Assembly: GCF_006094435.1 (NCBI RefSeq)
Contig: NZ_CP034783.1
Span: forward strand, 1,081,001 to 1,145,000
Direction: 5' to 3'
Length of the DNA: 64,000 nucleotides
Origin: Pseudomonas sp. MPC6
Lineage (GTDB): Bacteria > Pseudomonadota > Gammaproteobacteria > Pseudomonadales > Pseudomonadaceae
In this document: positions 8,763 through 17,575 of the stretch, piece by piece
How the letters are laid out: each line of letters starts with the position of its first letter
Numbering within the stretch: the stretch's first letter is position 1
Position numbers and translations under genes: made by a program
The notes under the pieces: generated by a model
What the model saw: only the letters and a program-made list of their open reading frames with translations
Databases searched by the model: none
Told to the model about the DNA's origin: nothing

Positions 8763-9734
8763 ATGTCAGCGCTGCAGTTAAACGATGTTTACCTCGCTCG
8801 CCAGCGAATCGAAGCGCTGGTCCGGCGTACGCCCATGGAATACTCGCCCAGCCTCTCCTTGCGATTGGGCGTGGCGGTGTACCTCAAACTCGAATCCTGG
8901 CAAATCACCGGCAGCTTCAAATTGCGCGGCGCGAGCAATGCCGTGGCGCAGCTCAGCGCCGAGCAAAAGGCCCGCGGCGTGGTGGCGGCATCGACCGGCA
9001 ACCACGGTCGTGCGCTGGCCTATGCCGCGTCCCGGCAAGGCGTGAAGGCGACCATTTGCCTGTCGCATCGGGTGCCGGCGAACAAGGTCCAGGCCATTCG
9101 TGATCTCGGCGCCGAGGTGTGCATCGTCGGTCAGTCCCAGGACGATGCCCAGCGCGAAGCCGAGCGGATCGCCCGCGAGCAGGGCGCGACATTGCTGCCG
9201 CCGTTCGATCACCCGGCCATCATTGCCGGGCAGGGCACCCTCGGGCTGGAAATCCTCGAGCAGCAACCGGATGTGGCGCAAGTGCTGGTGCCCTTGTCCG
9301 GTGGCGGCTTGTTTGCCGGCGTGGCGCTGGCGCTCAAGAGCGCCAGCGTCAACATCGTCACCCATGGCATCAGCATGCAGCGCGGTGCGGCCATGCACGC
9401 CAGCCTGGCGGCCGGCCATCCGGTGGAAGTCGACGAGCTGCCGACCCTGGCCGATTCGCTGGGCGGCGGTATCGGCCTGGACAATGGTTACACCTTCTCC
9501 ATGACCCGCCACCTCTGCGATCACGTGCACCTGCTCACCGAAGCTTCCATCGCCAATGCCATGCGTCATGCCTATCGCGAGGAACGCCTGGTGCTGGAAG
9601 GCGCGGCGGCGGTCGGCATCGCGGCGTTGCTCGATGGCCTGATCGAGCCGCGCGGGCCGATCGTGGTGGTGGTCAGCGGCCGCAACGTCGACATCGATCA
9701 GCACCTGCGCGTATTGGCTGGCGCTGATGCCTGA
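8763..9734 (+). CDS. eutB: Hydroxyectoine utilization dehydratase EutB (threonine dehydratase-like)
   Basis: PLP enzyme of fold type II, 323 residues. The Schiff-base lysine is Lys53 in ITGSFKLRGA. The phosphate-binding loop of PLP is PLSGGGLFAGVA, and STGNHGRALAYAA is the substrate loop typical of serine/threonine dehydratases. In ectoine users EutB acts with EutC (and usually EutA) to remove the 5-hydroxyl function, turning hydroxyectoine into ectoine; the exact chemistry is inferred in the literature. It starts the plus-strand catabolic operon 105 bp after enuR. Without the neighbours it would be annotated threonine dehydratase. Confidence 0.87.
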   Translation: MSALQLNDVYLARQRIEALVRRTPMEYSPSLSLRLGVAVYLKLESWQITGSFKLRGASNAVAQLSAEQKARGVVAASTGNHGRALAYAASRQGVKATICLSHRVPANKVQAIRDLGAEVCIVGQSQDDAQREAERIAREQGATLLPPFDHPAIIAGQGTLGLEILEQQPDVAQVLVPLSGGGLFAGVALALKSASVNIVTHGISMQRGAAMHASLAAGHPVEVDELPTLADSLGGGIGLDNGYTFSMTRHLCDHVHLLTEASIANAMRHAYREERLVLEGAAAVGIAALLDGLIEPRGPIVVVVSGRNVDIDQHLRVLAGADA

Positions 9735-9770
9735 ACCCAAACAATAACGACTGACGGGAGTACAGCGCTG

Positions 9771-10763
9771 ATGACTGACATTACTTTATTGAGCGAAGCA
9801 GACCTGCGCGCCTGTGTCGCGCTGGATCTGCCGAGCATCGACGCCATCGAACAGGCCTTTGTGCTGCTGGCCACGGCGGTCGTGGCCATGCCGCCGATCC
9901 TGCGGCTGGACATCCCCGAGCATAACGGCGAAGTGGACGTGAAGACCGCTTACCTGCCGGGGCTGGAGCGTTTTGCGATCAAGGTCAGCCCGGGTTTTTT
10001 CGACAATCCGAAGCTCGGCCTGCCGAGCCTCAACGGCATGATGATGCTGTTGTCGGCCCGCACCGGTTTGCTCGATGCCTTGTTGCTGGATAACGGTTAC
10101 CTGACCGCCGTGCGCACCGCGGCGGCCGGCGCGGTGGCGGCTCGGGCCCTGTCACGGGCCGACAGTCGCCGGGTGGCGCTGATCGGTGCCGGCGAGCAGG
10201 CGGCGTTGCAGCTGCAGGCCTTGCGCCTGGTACGGCCGATCGAACACGTACGGGTCTGGGCCCGCGACAGCGCCAAGGCCGTGGCCTTCAGCATTGAGCT
10301 GGCGCGCGACAGCGGTCTGGCGGTCACGTCGTGCGCGAGCATCGACGAAGCCATGGCCGACGTGGACATCGCGATCACGTGCACCCCGAGTCGCGAACCC
10401 TTGATCGAAGCGCGCCACTTGCACCCCGGCCTGCACATCACCGCCATGGGGTCCGACGCTGAACACAAGAACGAAATTGCTCCCCGGGCGCTGGCGCAGG
10501 TCGATCGTTATGTCGCCGATCGCCTGAGCCAGACCCGCCTCCTCGGCGAGTTGCATCACGCCCTGGTGGCAGGCGTCATCGCTGACGAATCGAGCCTGGT
10601 GGAACTGGGTCAAGTGCTGGCGGGCCAGCGTCCCGGTCGAACCGACGCCGCGCAAGTAACGTTGTGCGACCTCACCGGCACCGGCGCCCAGGACACGGCC
10701 ATTGCCAATCTGGCATTCGAGCGCGCGCGCTCGGCCGGCATGGGTTTTCAATTCGGCAGCTAA
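9771..10763 (+). CDS. eutC: Ectoine utilization protein EutC (ornithine cyclodeaminase family)
   Basis: 330-residue member of the ornithine cyclodeaminase/mu-crystallin family. It has an N-terminal dimerisation region and a Rossmann NAD-binding segment (RRVALIGAGEQAALQLQAL, about residues 138-156). The active-site strand AIKVSPGFFDNPKLGLPS corresponds to the usual K-x-N region. Its proposed role is the NAD-dependent partner of EutB in converting hydroxyectoine to ectoine. A GGGAG ribosome site precedes the ATG. It follows eutB by 36 bp. Confidence 0.87.
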   Translation: MTDITLLSEADLRACVALDLPSIDAIEQAFVLLATAVVAMPPILRLDIPEHNGEVDVKTAYLPGLERFAIKVSPGFFDNPKLGLPSLNGMMMLLSARTGLLDALLLDNGYLTAVRTAAAGAVAARALSRADSRRVALIGAGEQAALQLQALRLVRPIEHVRVWARDSAKAVAFSIELARDSGLAVTSCASIDEAMADVDIAITCTPSREPLIEARHLHPGLHITAMGSDAEHKNEIAPRALAQVDRYVADRLSQTRLLGELHHALVAGVIADESSLVELGQVLAGQRPGRTDAAQVTLCDLTGTGAQDTAIANLAFERARSAGMGFQFGS

Positions 10764-10805
10764 TCGGTTTTTTCATCCGTGCGTCATTTATCAGAGGGCA
10801 TGTGC

Positions 10806-11996
10806 ATGTCTCAGATAGTCGTCAATCTTCCGTTCGAGCGGGAGGAATACGCCCAGCGTCTGGCCAAGGTACGAGCGGCCATGCAGGTCCAGGGCATCGA
10901 GCTGTTGCTGGTCACCGATCCATCGAACATGGCCTGGCTGACCGGCTATGACGGTTGGTCGTTTTACGTCCACCAATGCGTGCTGCTGGCGCTGGACGGC
11001 GAGCCGGTGTGGTTTGGTCGCGGGCAGGATGCCAACGGTGCCAAGCGCACGGTGTTCATGCAGCACGAGAACATCGTCGGCTACCCGGATATCTACGTGC
11101 AGTCCCGGGAACGCCATCCCATGGACTACTTGTCGAAGGAAGTCATCAGTGTCCGCGGCTGGGACGCTCTGACCATTGGCGTGGAAATGGACAACTACTA
11201 CTTCAGCGCCGCCGCTTATCTGTCGCTGAAGAAAAACCTGCCGCAGGCCACCTTGATCGACGCGGTCGGGCTGGTGAATTGGCAGCGGGCGATCAAGTCG
11301 CCGCAGGAAATCGCCTACATGCGCATCGCGGCGCGCATCGTCGAAAACATGCACGGGCGGATCCTCGAGCGGATCGAGCCGGGCATGCGCAAAAACGAGC
11401 TGGTGGCCGAGATCTACAGCAGCGGCATCCTCGGTGCCGACGGTCATGGCGGCGATTACCCGGCCATTGTGCCGCTGTTGCCCACGGGCGCCGATGCCAG
11501 CGCGCCGCACCTGACCTGGGACGATTCGCCGTTCGAGAAGGGCGCCGGCACCTTCTTTGAAATTGCCGGGTGCTACAAACGCTATCACTGCCCGCTGTCG
11601 CGCACGATCTACCTGGGTAAACCGCCGCAACACTTTCTCGACGGCGAGAAAGCCGTGGTCGAAGGCATCGCTGCCGGGCTGGATGCGGCCAAGCCGGGCA
11701 ATACCACCGGCGACATTGCCGTGGCCTTTTTCAAGGTGCTGGAGAAGTTCGGCATCCACAAGGACAGCCGTTGCGGTTACCCGATCGGGATCAGTTATCC
11801 ACCGGACTGGGGCGAGCGCACCATGAGCCTGCGTCCCGGCGACAGCAGCGTGTTGCAACCGGGGATGACCTTCCACTTCATGCCGGGCCTGTGGATGGAC
11901 GATTGGGGGCTGGAGATTACCGAAAGCATTCTGATCACCGAAACCGGGGTCGAGACGTTGTGCAATGTACCCCGCCAACTGTTCGTGAAGGATTGA
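10806..11996 (+). CDS. doeA: Ectoine hydrolase DoeA (EutD), M24 peptidase fold
   Basis: Cytoplasmic 396-residue creatinase/aminopeptidase-P-fold enzyme that opens the ectoine ring to N-acetyl-diaminobutyrate. N-terminal domain about 1-150; M24 pita-bread domain after about 170. The segment EIAGCYKRYHCPLSRT lacks the metal-binding aspartates that M24 peptidases have at the equivalent places, which fits the metal-independent ectoine hydrolase rather than a peptidase. The ATG at 10806 is preferred because AGAGGG lies 7 bases upstream; ATG 10800 would add two residues. It is followed after three bases by doeB, the next step. Confidence 0.9.
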   Translation: MSQIVVNLPFEREEYAQRLAKVRAAMQVQGIELLLVTDPSNMAWLTGYDGWSFYVHQCVLLALDGEPVWFGRGQDANGAKRTVFMQHENIVGYPDIYVQSRERHPMDYLSKEVISVRGWDALTIGVEMDNYYFSAAAYLSLKKNLPQATLIDAVGLVNWQRAIKSPQEIAYMRIAARIVENMHGRILERIEPGMRKNELVAEIYSSGILGADGHGGDYPAIVPLLPTGADASAPHLTWDDSPFEKGAGTFFEIAGCYKRYHCPLSRTIYLGKPPQHFLDGEKAVVEGIAAGLDAAKPGNTTGDIAVAFFKVLEKFGIHKDSRCGYPIGISYPPDWGERTMSLRPGDSSVLQPGMTFHFMPGLWMDDWGLEITESILITETGVETLCNVPRQLFVKD

Positions 11997-11999
11997 GCC

Positions 12000-13001
12000 A
12001 TGAGCGAATTACCTGACAACCCGATCAGCGCCACGGTGGATTTTGCCCGCGAAGGGGTGCAGCACGGGTTTCTCAAATTGCCGTATTCGCGGGATGACTC
12101 GGCCTGGGGTGCGGTGATGATTCCGCTCACGGTGATTCAGCGCGGTCAGGGTCCGACCGCGCTGCTCACCGGTGGTAACCACGGTGACGAATACGAGGGC
12201 CCGGTGGCGCTGAGCAAACTGGCCCAGGGCCTGACGGCCGCCGAGGTCACCGGACGGGTGATTATCGTCCCGTTCATGAACACCCCGGCGTTTCATGCCG
12301 GGCGGCGCACGTCGCCGATCGACAAGGGCAACCTCAATCGCAGTTTCCCCGGCAAGCCGGACGGCACAGTGACCGAGAAAATCGCCGATTATTTCAACCG
12401 GACCCTGTTACCGCTGGCGGACATCGTGCTGGACATTCATTCCGGCGGCCGCACCCTGGATTTCCTGCCGTTCGCCGCCTGCCATGTGCTGCCGGACAAA
12501 CAGCAGCAAGCCCGATGCGAAGCCGCCATGCGCGCGTTCAATGCGCCGTACGGCATGCGCATGCTGGAGCTGGATGCGGGTTCGATGTACGACACCGCCG
12601 CCGAGGGGCAGGGCAAGGTCTTTGTCACGACCGAATTGGGTGGCGGAGGCTCGTCCAGTGCGCGCAGTGTGGCGATTGCCGAGCGCGGGGTGCGCAATCT
12701 GCTGGTGCATGCGGGGATTCTCGAAGGCGAGGTCCAGGAAACGCAGTCGATCATGCTCGACATGCCCGATGGTGATTGTTTCATCGCCAGCGAACACGAC
12801 GGTTTGCTGGAAATTTGTCGTGATCTGGGGGACAAGGTGAGCAAGGGCGAGGTGATCGCTCGGGTGTACGACGCCACCCGCACGGGTGTTGCACCGGTGG
12901 AATATCGCGCTGCGCGCAGCGGTTTGCTGGCGGCACGGCATTTCCCCGGGTTGGTGCAGTGCGGCGATACCGTGGCAGTCATCGCCGACCTGACAGGCTG
13001 A
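12000..13001 (+). CDS. doeB: N-alpha-acetyl-L-2,4-diaminobutyrate deacetylase DoeB (EutE)
   Basis: 333-residue zinc deacylase of the succinylglutamate desuccinylase/aspartoacylase family. The zinc motif is in GGNHGDEYEGP (His and Glu) and the third ligand in DIHSGGRT. A C-terminal barrel-sandwich-like segment (LEICRDLGDKVSKGEVIARV) is typical. It removes the acetyl group from the DoeA product to give L-2,4-diaminobutyrate. The ATG lies three bases after the doeA stop, so the two are probably co-translated; in other bacteria the two proteins work as a pair. Confidence 0.9.
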   Translation: MSELPDNPISATVDFAREGVQHGFLKLPYSRDDSAWGAVMIPLTVIQRGQGPTALLTGGNHGDEYEGPVALSKLAQGLTAAEVTGRVIIVPFMNTPAFHAGRRTSPIDKGNLNRSFPGKPDGTVTEKIADYFNRTLLPLADIVLDIHSGGRTLDFLPFAACHVLPDKQQQARCEAAMRAFNAPYGMRMLELDAGSMYDTAAEGQGKVFVTTELGGGGSSSARSVAIAERGVRNLLVHAGILEGEVQETQSIMLDMPDGDCFIASEHDGLLEICRDLGDKVSKGEVIARVYDATRTGVAPVEYRAARSGLLAARHFPGLVQCGDTVAVIADLTG

Positions 13002-13008
13002 ACTCAAC

Positions 13009-13031
13009 CCCTGTGGGAGCAAGCTGTTTCA
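13009..13031. repeat. Degenerate half REP element
   Basis: CCTGTGGGAGCAAGCTGTTT matches the REP head and the first part of its stem, then diverges. It lies just before the ribosome site of the Lrp-type gene. Confidence 0.55.
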
Positions 13032-13067
13032 GCCCAACCTCTCTCATTGACCGGAGACCCTCGGCCC

Positions 13068-13547
13068 ATGCACAAACTCGATCGCTACGACCTGAAAATC
13101 CTGCGAATCCTCGCCGAAGACGGGCGTATCACCAAGTCGAGCCTGGCCGAGGCGATCAATCTCTCGGTGACCCCGGCATGGGAGCGGGTGCGCAAGCTGG
13201 AAGCGCTGGGGCTGATCAAGGGATATCGAGCGCAAATCGACTGGAACGCCGTGTTCAAAAGTCAGCAGGTGCTGGTGGAAATCACCCTGGCCCGACACAC
13301 GGCTCAGGACATGCGCCGTTTCGAGCAGCGGATGAACGAGGCCGTCGAAGTGGCGTTCTGTTACGCCACGGGTGGCGGCGTCGATTACATGGCGATGATC
13401 CAGGCGCCGGACATCGATCATTACCAGCGCTTTATCGATCAATTGCTGCTCGATGACCTGGGCATCGAGCGCTACTTCACCTACATCGTCACCAAGACCA
13501 TCAAAACGGCTGGCGCCTTGCCGGCCGAGCTGGCGCAAGAATCCTGA
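13068..13547 (+). CDS. doeX: Lrp/AsnC-family regulator of ectoine catabolism (DoeX/AsnC)
   Basis: 159-residue feast/famine regulator. The N-terminal HTH (RYDLKILRILAEDGRITKSS, then AEAINLSVTPAWERVRKLEALG) is followed by a RAM ligand-binding domain (VLVEITLARHTAQDM to YFTYIVTKTIK). Lrp-type DoeX/AsnC genes are regular members of doe/eut clusters and control the same genes as EnuR. The ATG at 13068 has GGAGA upstream; a TTG at 13047 would add seven unconserved residues. A REPIN directly follows, separating it from the two last pathway genes. Confidence 0.87.
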   Translation: MHKLDRYDLKILRILAEDGRITKSSLAEAINLSVTPAWERVRKLEALGLIKGYRAQIDWNAVFKSQQVLVEITLARHTAQDMRRFEQRMNEAVEVAFCYATGGGVDYMAMIQAPDIDHYQRFIDQLLLDDLGIERYFTYIVTKTIKTAGALPAELAQES

Positions 13548-13561
13548 AAACACACAAATCC

Positions 13562-13662
13562 CCTGTAGGAGCGAGCTTGCTCGCGATGGTCGTCAACGAT
13601 AACGCGTGAAGCCTGATGACCACGGTGCCCAATTTTTTTCGCGAGCAAGCTTGCTCCTGCAG
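13562..13662. repeat. REPIN between doeX and the doeC-like gene
   Basis: Inverted REP pair: CTGTAGGAGCGAGCTTGCTC at 13563 onward and CGCGAGCAAGCTTGCTCCTG near 13641-13660. The loop contains GGTCGTCAACGATAACGC followed by TGAAGCCTGA. This loop recurs almost unchanged in the REPIN at 28923. Confidence 0.9.
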
Positions 13663-13823
13663 GGGATCTGCGGTGATTCAGGTGATGCGGTTGTCACCGC
13701 AAAAAACCTCTGTTTGCTGGCGTTCAATCAGAAAAAACCACCTGCCAAGCCTGGCCAAACGCCAAATCACCCAAGCCACGCTGCCCTAGCATGGATTCAC
13801 GCACACGGATTGGAGTGAACGCC

Positions 13824-15296
13824 ATGACCTACAAACATCCACTGCTGTTCAAAGCGCTCTGCTACGTCGACGGCCACTGGGTCCACAGTGACAGCGGCCA
13901 CAGCGTCGCCGTACACAACCCGGCCGATCAGAAGTTGATCGGGCATGTACCGATGCTCGATCAGCCTCAAATCGTCGCCGCCGTTGACGCCGCGCATCGG
14001 GCCTTTGCGACCTGGCGTAAACAAAGCCTCGATGCCCGCGGGACCATTTTGCGGCGCTGGGCGGCCTTGATGCTTGAGCACCAGGAAGACCTCGCACGCA
14101 TCCTCAGTCAGGAGCAAGGCAAGCCCCTGGCCGAGTCCCGTGGCGAAATCGCCTACGCCGCCAGCTTCATTCCGTGGTTCGCCGAAGAAGCGCGACGCTT
14201 GAACGGGCAAAACATCCCCAGTCACATCCCCGGCGCGCATCTGGGCACGGTCAAGGAGCCGGTCGGCGTCTGTGCATTGCTGACCCCGTGGAATTTCCCT
14301 TCGGCGATGATTACCCGTAAAGCGGCTGCGGCACTGGCTGCGGGCTGTACTATGGTGATCAAACCCGCCCATGAAACGCCGTTTTCGGCATTGGCTTTGG
14401 CGCAACTGGCGGAGGAGGCGGGGTTTCCGGCCGGCGTGTTCAACGTGGTGCTGGGCGATCCGCAGATGACCCTGCAGACCCTGGTGCAAGACAGCCGCGT
14501 GCGTTCAGTGAGTTTCACCGGCTCGACCCGCGTCGGTAAGCTGGTCCTGCAAGCGGCAGCCCAGGATGTGAAGAAAGTGTCGCTGGAGCTGGGCGGCAAC
14601 GCGCCGTTCATCGTCTGCGCCGATGCCGATCTGGCGTTGGCGGTGCAAGTCGCGGTCGAGGCCAAGTTCCAGACCTCCGGCCAGGACTGCTGCGCGGCCA
14701 ACCGGATCATGGTCGAGCGCTCGGTCTACCCGGCCTTTCTCCAACGCTTTGCCGCCGCGGTGCGCGAGCTGCGGGTGGGACCTGCGCTGGTGGGCGATCG
14801 GGAGCAAAGCGTCGACGTCGGTCCGTTGATGCATCAAGCCGCGTTCGATGTCACCGCTGCACGGGTCGCGGATGCCCTGCAACGTGGCGCACAACGGCTG
14901 GTCGGCGGCGAGGCCCATGCCCTCGGCGGCTTGTTCTACCAGCCGACGGTGCTGGCCGACGTCACGCCGGACATGCGCATCTACCGCGAAGAAAACTTCG
15001 CGCCGATCGCCGGGGTGATGCCGTTCGACACCCTCGACCAGGCGATCGAAATGGCCAACGACACCGAATACGGTCTGGCCGCCTACATTTGCTCCAATCG
15101 CCTGGACCTGATCTACCCACTGATTCGCCGTCTCGACCATGCGATGGTCGCGGTCAACGGCGTCAAGTTCACCGGCCATCCGATCCCGTTCGGGGGCATG
15201 AAAGCCTCGGGCCTGGGCCGCGAAGGCGGCACCGAAGGCTTCGAAGCCTTCGTCGAAACCAAATACTTTTGCCTGCACCATCAAGGCCAGTGCTAA
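13824..15296 (+). CDS. NAD(P)-dependent aldehyde dehydrogenase of ectoine catabolism (DoeC/Ssd type)
   Basis: 490-residue aldehyde dehydrogenase of the succinate-semialdehyde dehydrogenase branch. The general-base glutamate is in SLELGGNAPF, the nucleophile cysteine in SGQDCCAANRI (the first Cys aligns with the usual GQxC), and the cofactor loop in SFTGSTRVGK. In this setting it should oxidise aspartate-semialdehyde from DoeD to aspartate. Without context it would be called gabD. The ATG at 13824 has a TGGAG site; the longer frame from 13791 runs into intergenic sequence. It ends 23 bp before doeD. Confidence 0.88.
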   Translation: MTYKHPLLFKALCYVDGHWVHSDSGHSVAVHNPADQKLIGHVPMLDQPQIVAAVDAAHRAFATWRKQSLDARGTILRRWAALMLEHQEDLARILSQEQGKPLAESRGEIAYAASFIPWFAEEARRLNGQNIPSHIPGAHLGTVKEPVGVCALLTPWNFPSAMITRKAAAALAAGCTMVIKPAHETPFSALALAQLAEEAGFPAGVFNVVLGDPQMTLQTLVQDSRVRSVSFTGSTRVGKLVLQAAAQDVKKVSLELGGNAPFIVCADADLALAVQVAVEAKFQTSGQDCCAANRIMVERSVYPAFLQRFAAAVRELRVGPALVGDREQSVDVGPLMHQAAFDVTAARVADALQRGAQRLVGGEAHALGGLFYQPTVLADVTPDMRIYREENFAPIAGVMPFDTLDQAIEMANDTEYGLAAYICSNRLDLIYPLIRRLDHAMVAVNGVKFTGHPIPFGGMKASGLGREGGTEGFEAFVETKYFCLHHQGQC

Positions 15297-15319
15297 GGCC
15301 AGTTCCCAGGAGACATGCC

Positions 15320-16705
15320 ATGAACCAAGAACTCGATACGCTGTTCGAACAAGACCGCGCGCACTTCATGCACCCCTCGACCCACGCCCATGATCACGCC
15401 AGCGGCGCGCTCAAGGGGCGCATTATCAAGAGCGCGTCGGGCATTCGCATCCGCGACCACGAAGGCCGCGATTTCATCGACGCCTTTGCCGGGCTGTACT
15501 GCGTGAACATCGGCTACGGTCGCACCGAAGTCGCCGACGCCATCTACAAGCAGGCCAAGGAACTTGCTTACTATCACACCTACATGGGCCATTCGAGCGA
15601 GGCGATCATCGAGCTGTCCAGCCGAATCATGGACTGGGCGCCCGAAGGCATGAAAAAGGTCTACTACGGCCTGTCCGGTTCCGACGCCAACGAAACCCAG
15701 GTCAAGTTGGTGCGGTATTACAACAACGTGCTGGGTCGCCCGCAGAAGAAGAAAATCATTTCCCGTGATCGCGGTTATCACGGCTCGGGCATCATGACGG
15801 GCAGCCTGACCGGCCTGCCAACCTTCCATCAGCATTTCGACCTGCCGGCCGAAGGCGTCAAGCACACCGTGTGCCCGCACTGGTACCGCAAGGCGCCGGC
15901 CGGCATGGATGAAACGGCGTTCGTGGGCTACTGCGCCGATGAACTGGAAAAAATGATCCTGGCCGAAGGACCGGAGACCGTGGCCGCGTTCATCGGCGAA
16001 CCACTGATGGGCACCGGCGGCATCATTGTGCCGCCGGCTGGTTACTGGGCGGCGATTCAAGCGGTGCTGAACAAATACGATGTGTTGTTGATCGCCGACG
16101 AAGTGGTGTGCGCCTTCGGTCGCCTGGGGTCGAAAATGGGCAGTCAGCGCTACGGCATGCGCCCGGACCTGATCACCACGGCCAAAGGCCTGACCAGTGC
16201 TTATGCGCCATTGTCGGCGGTGATCGTCGGGGAAAAAGTATGGAACGTGATCGAGAAGGCCTCGCAGTCAGAAGGCGCCATGGGCCACGGCTGGACGTAT
16301 TCCGGGCATCCGATTTGCGCGGCGGCGGCGCTGGCCAACCTCGACATTCTGGAGCGTGAAAACCTGACAGCCAACGCCGAGAAGGTTGGCAGCTACCTGA
16401 ACCGTCGGTTGCGTGAAACCCTGGAAGGTCACCCGCTGGTGGGCGAAGTGCGGGGCGACGGCATGCTGGCTGCGGTCGAGTTCATGGCCGACCGTGAGCA
16501 GCGCACGCCGTTCGATGCAGCGCTGAAGGTCGGGCCGAAAGTGTCGGCAGCCTGTCTGGAGCGCGGCATGATCGCCCGGGCGATGCCCCATGGCGACATC
16601 CTGGGCTTTGCACCGCCGTTGATTTTGACTGAAGAAGAGGCCGATCTGATCGTCGACATCACCAAGGCGGCGGTCGATCAGGTAGCCAGTGAGGTGCTTG
16701 GCTAA
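15320..16705 (+). CDS. doeD: Diaminobutyrate transaminase DoeD (class III aminotransferase)
   Basis: 461-residue PLP aminotransferase of class III. The PLP lysine is in TAKGLTSAYAPLSAV, the cofactor Asp in LLIADEVVCAFGR, and the GSDANETQVKL segment binds the phosphate of PLP. It should move the gamma-amino group of L-2,4-diaminobutyrate to an oxoacid, forming aspartate-semialdehyde for the preceding dehydrogenase. A strong CAGGAGA ribosome site precedes the ATG. It is the last gene of the catabolic block; REP elements and a strong terminator follow. Confidence 0.88.
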   Translation: MNQELDTLFEQDRAHFMHPSTHAHDHASGALKGRIIKSASGIRIRDHEGRDFIDAFAGLYCVNIGYGRTEVADAIYKQAKELAYYHTYMGHSSEAIIELSSRIMDWAPEGMKKVYYGLSGSDANETQVKLVRYYNNVLGRPQKKKIISRDRGYHGSGIMTGSLTGLPTFHQHFDLPAEGVKHTVCPHWYRKAPAGMDETAFVGYCADELEKMILAEGPETVAAFIGEPLMGTGGIIVPPAGYWAAIQAVLNKYDVLLIADEVVCAFGRLGSKMGSQRYGMRPDLITTAKGLTSAYAPLSAVIVGEKVWNVIEKASQSEGAMGHGWTYSGHPICAAAALANLDILERENLTANAEKVGSYLNRRLRETLEGHPLVGEVRGDGMLAAVEFMADREQRTPFDAALKVGPKVSAACLERGMIARAMPHGDILGFAPPLILTEEEADLIVDITKAAVDQVASEVLG

Positions 16706-16737
16706 GCGCGTCCGGCCTGAGCGTTATAGGTTCTCGG

Positions 16738-16911
16738 TTCGGGCCCCTTCGCTGGCAAGCCAGCTCCTACAGGGTTTGTGTTGATCACAAGATAATGGTC
16801 AGACACAAATCCTGTAGGAGCTGGCTTGCCAGCGAAGGGGCCCTGACAGTCAGCACAGATATAGGCCCAGACACAAATCCTGTAGGAGCGGGCTTGCTCG
16901 CGAAAGGGCCC
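16738..16911. repeat. Cluster of three REP elements
   Basis: One minus-oriented unit (CTTCGCTGGCAAGCCAGCTC at 16747 onward) and two plus-oriented units (CTGTAGGAGCTGGCTTGCCA at 16812 onward; CTGTAGGAGCGGGCTTGCTC at 16880 onward). CAGACACAAATCCTGTAGGA is repeated in front of the two plus units, showing tandem duplication with its flank. Confidence 0.9.
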
Positions 16912-16939
16912 TATCAGGCAACCCAAAACCATCAGCAAC

Positions 16940-16977
16940 AAAAAGCCCCCGGACAATCACTCATCCGGGGGCTTTTT
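16940..16977. terminator. Bidirectional intrinsic terminator between doeD and zapG
   Basis: Stem AAAAAGCCCCCGGA / TCCGGGGGCTTTTT with a 10-base loop. The A-run and T-run make it work on both strands, ending the ectoine block and the convergent zapG. Confidence 0.93.
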
Positions 16978-16995
16978 GCGTTGCGCGAAACCTGA

Positions 16996-17430
16996 TTACT
17001 TCTTCAGGCCATAATGCTCATCGAGCATGCCCGGCGCGTTCGGGGCTTTGGGTGCGTAGTCGCGAGGCGGCTCCTGATTGCGCGGTGGCGTCAGGCGTTC
17101 CCGTGGAGCCTGCGCCGCGTCGGCGTGCAGGGCGGCCAGCAAGCGTTGGCGGGTCTGCTCGTCCAGGGCCAGGCGATTGGCACCCTCGGCGAGATGATCC
17201 TGCACGTCCTGATAGCTCGCAGTCAGTTTCTTGACCAGTGTTGCAGTGCTATTGAAGTGGGTGACCACCTCGTTCTGATAACTGTCGAAACGTTCCTGAA
17301 TGTCATCCAGCTGACGTTGCGTGCGGTTAGGCGCGGCATTCGGCACCAGGCGAGCGATCAGGAATCCAATGGCGACACCCACAACCAGGGCAAGAGTCGG
17401 CAACAACCAAACTAAGAGCGAGTGTTCCAC
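16996..17430 (-). CDS. zapG: YhcB/ZapG family inner-membrane protein (DUF1043)
   Basis: 144-residue protein with one N-terminal membrane segment (LLVWLLPTLALVVGVAIGFLIARL, residues 5-28). A cytoplasmic coiled-coil (about 38-95, QRQLDDIQERFDSYQNEVVT) and a Pro-rich tail follow. YhcB/ZapG of Enterobacteria is linked to cell division and envelope growth. The length and layout fit. The gene stands alone on the minus strand, convergent with doeD across a shared terminator. Confidence 0.85.
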   Translation of the reverse strand: MEHSLLVWLLPTLALVVGVAIGFLIARLVPNAAPNRTQRQLDDIQERFDSYQNEVVTHFNSTATLVKKLTASYQDVQDHLAEGANRLALDEQTRQRLLAALHADAAQAPRERLTPPRNQEPPRDYAPKAPNAPGMLDEHYGLKK

Positions 17431-17575
17431 GAGTCCTTCCTCTATAAACGGCTTTGCTTTACGTTAACGGCTCGAACCTGCGCTGTATACCGCGATTGCA
17501 CTCGCAATAGATTTGCACAGACAATTTGCTAGACGAGTCGACCCGATTCGAGGTCACGGAGTTCCTTCCTTGCTT

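Noticed and set aside
8763..10763. Threonine dehydratase and ornithine cyclodeaminase as independent amino-acid genes
   Set aside because: The conserved order with enuR, doeA and doeB and the ehu importer makes EutB and EutC far more likely.
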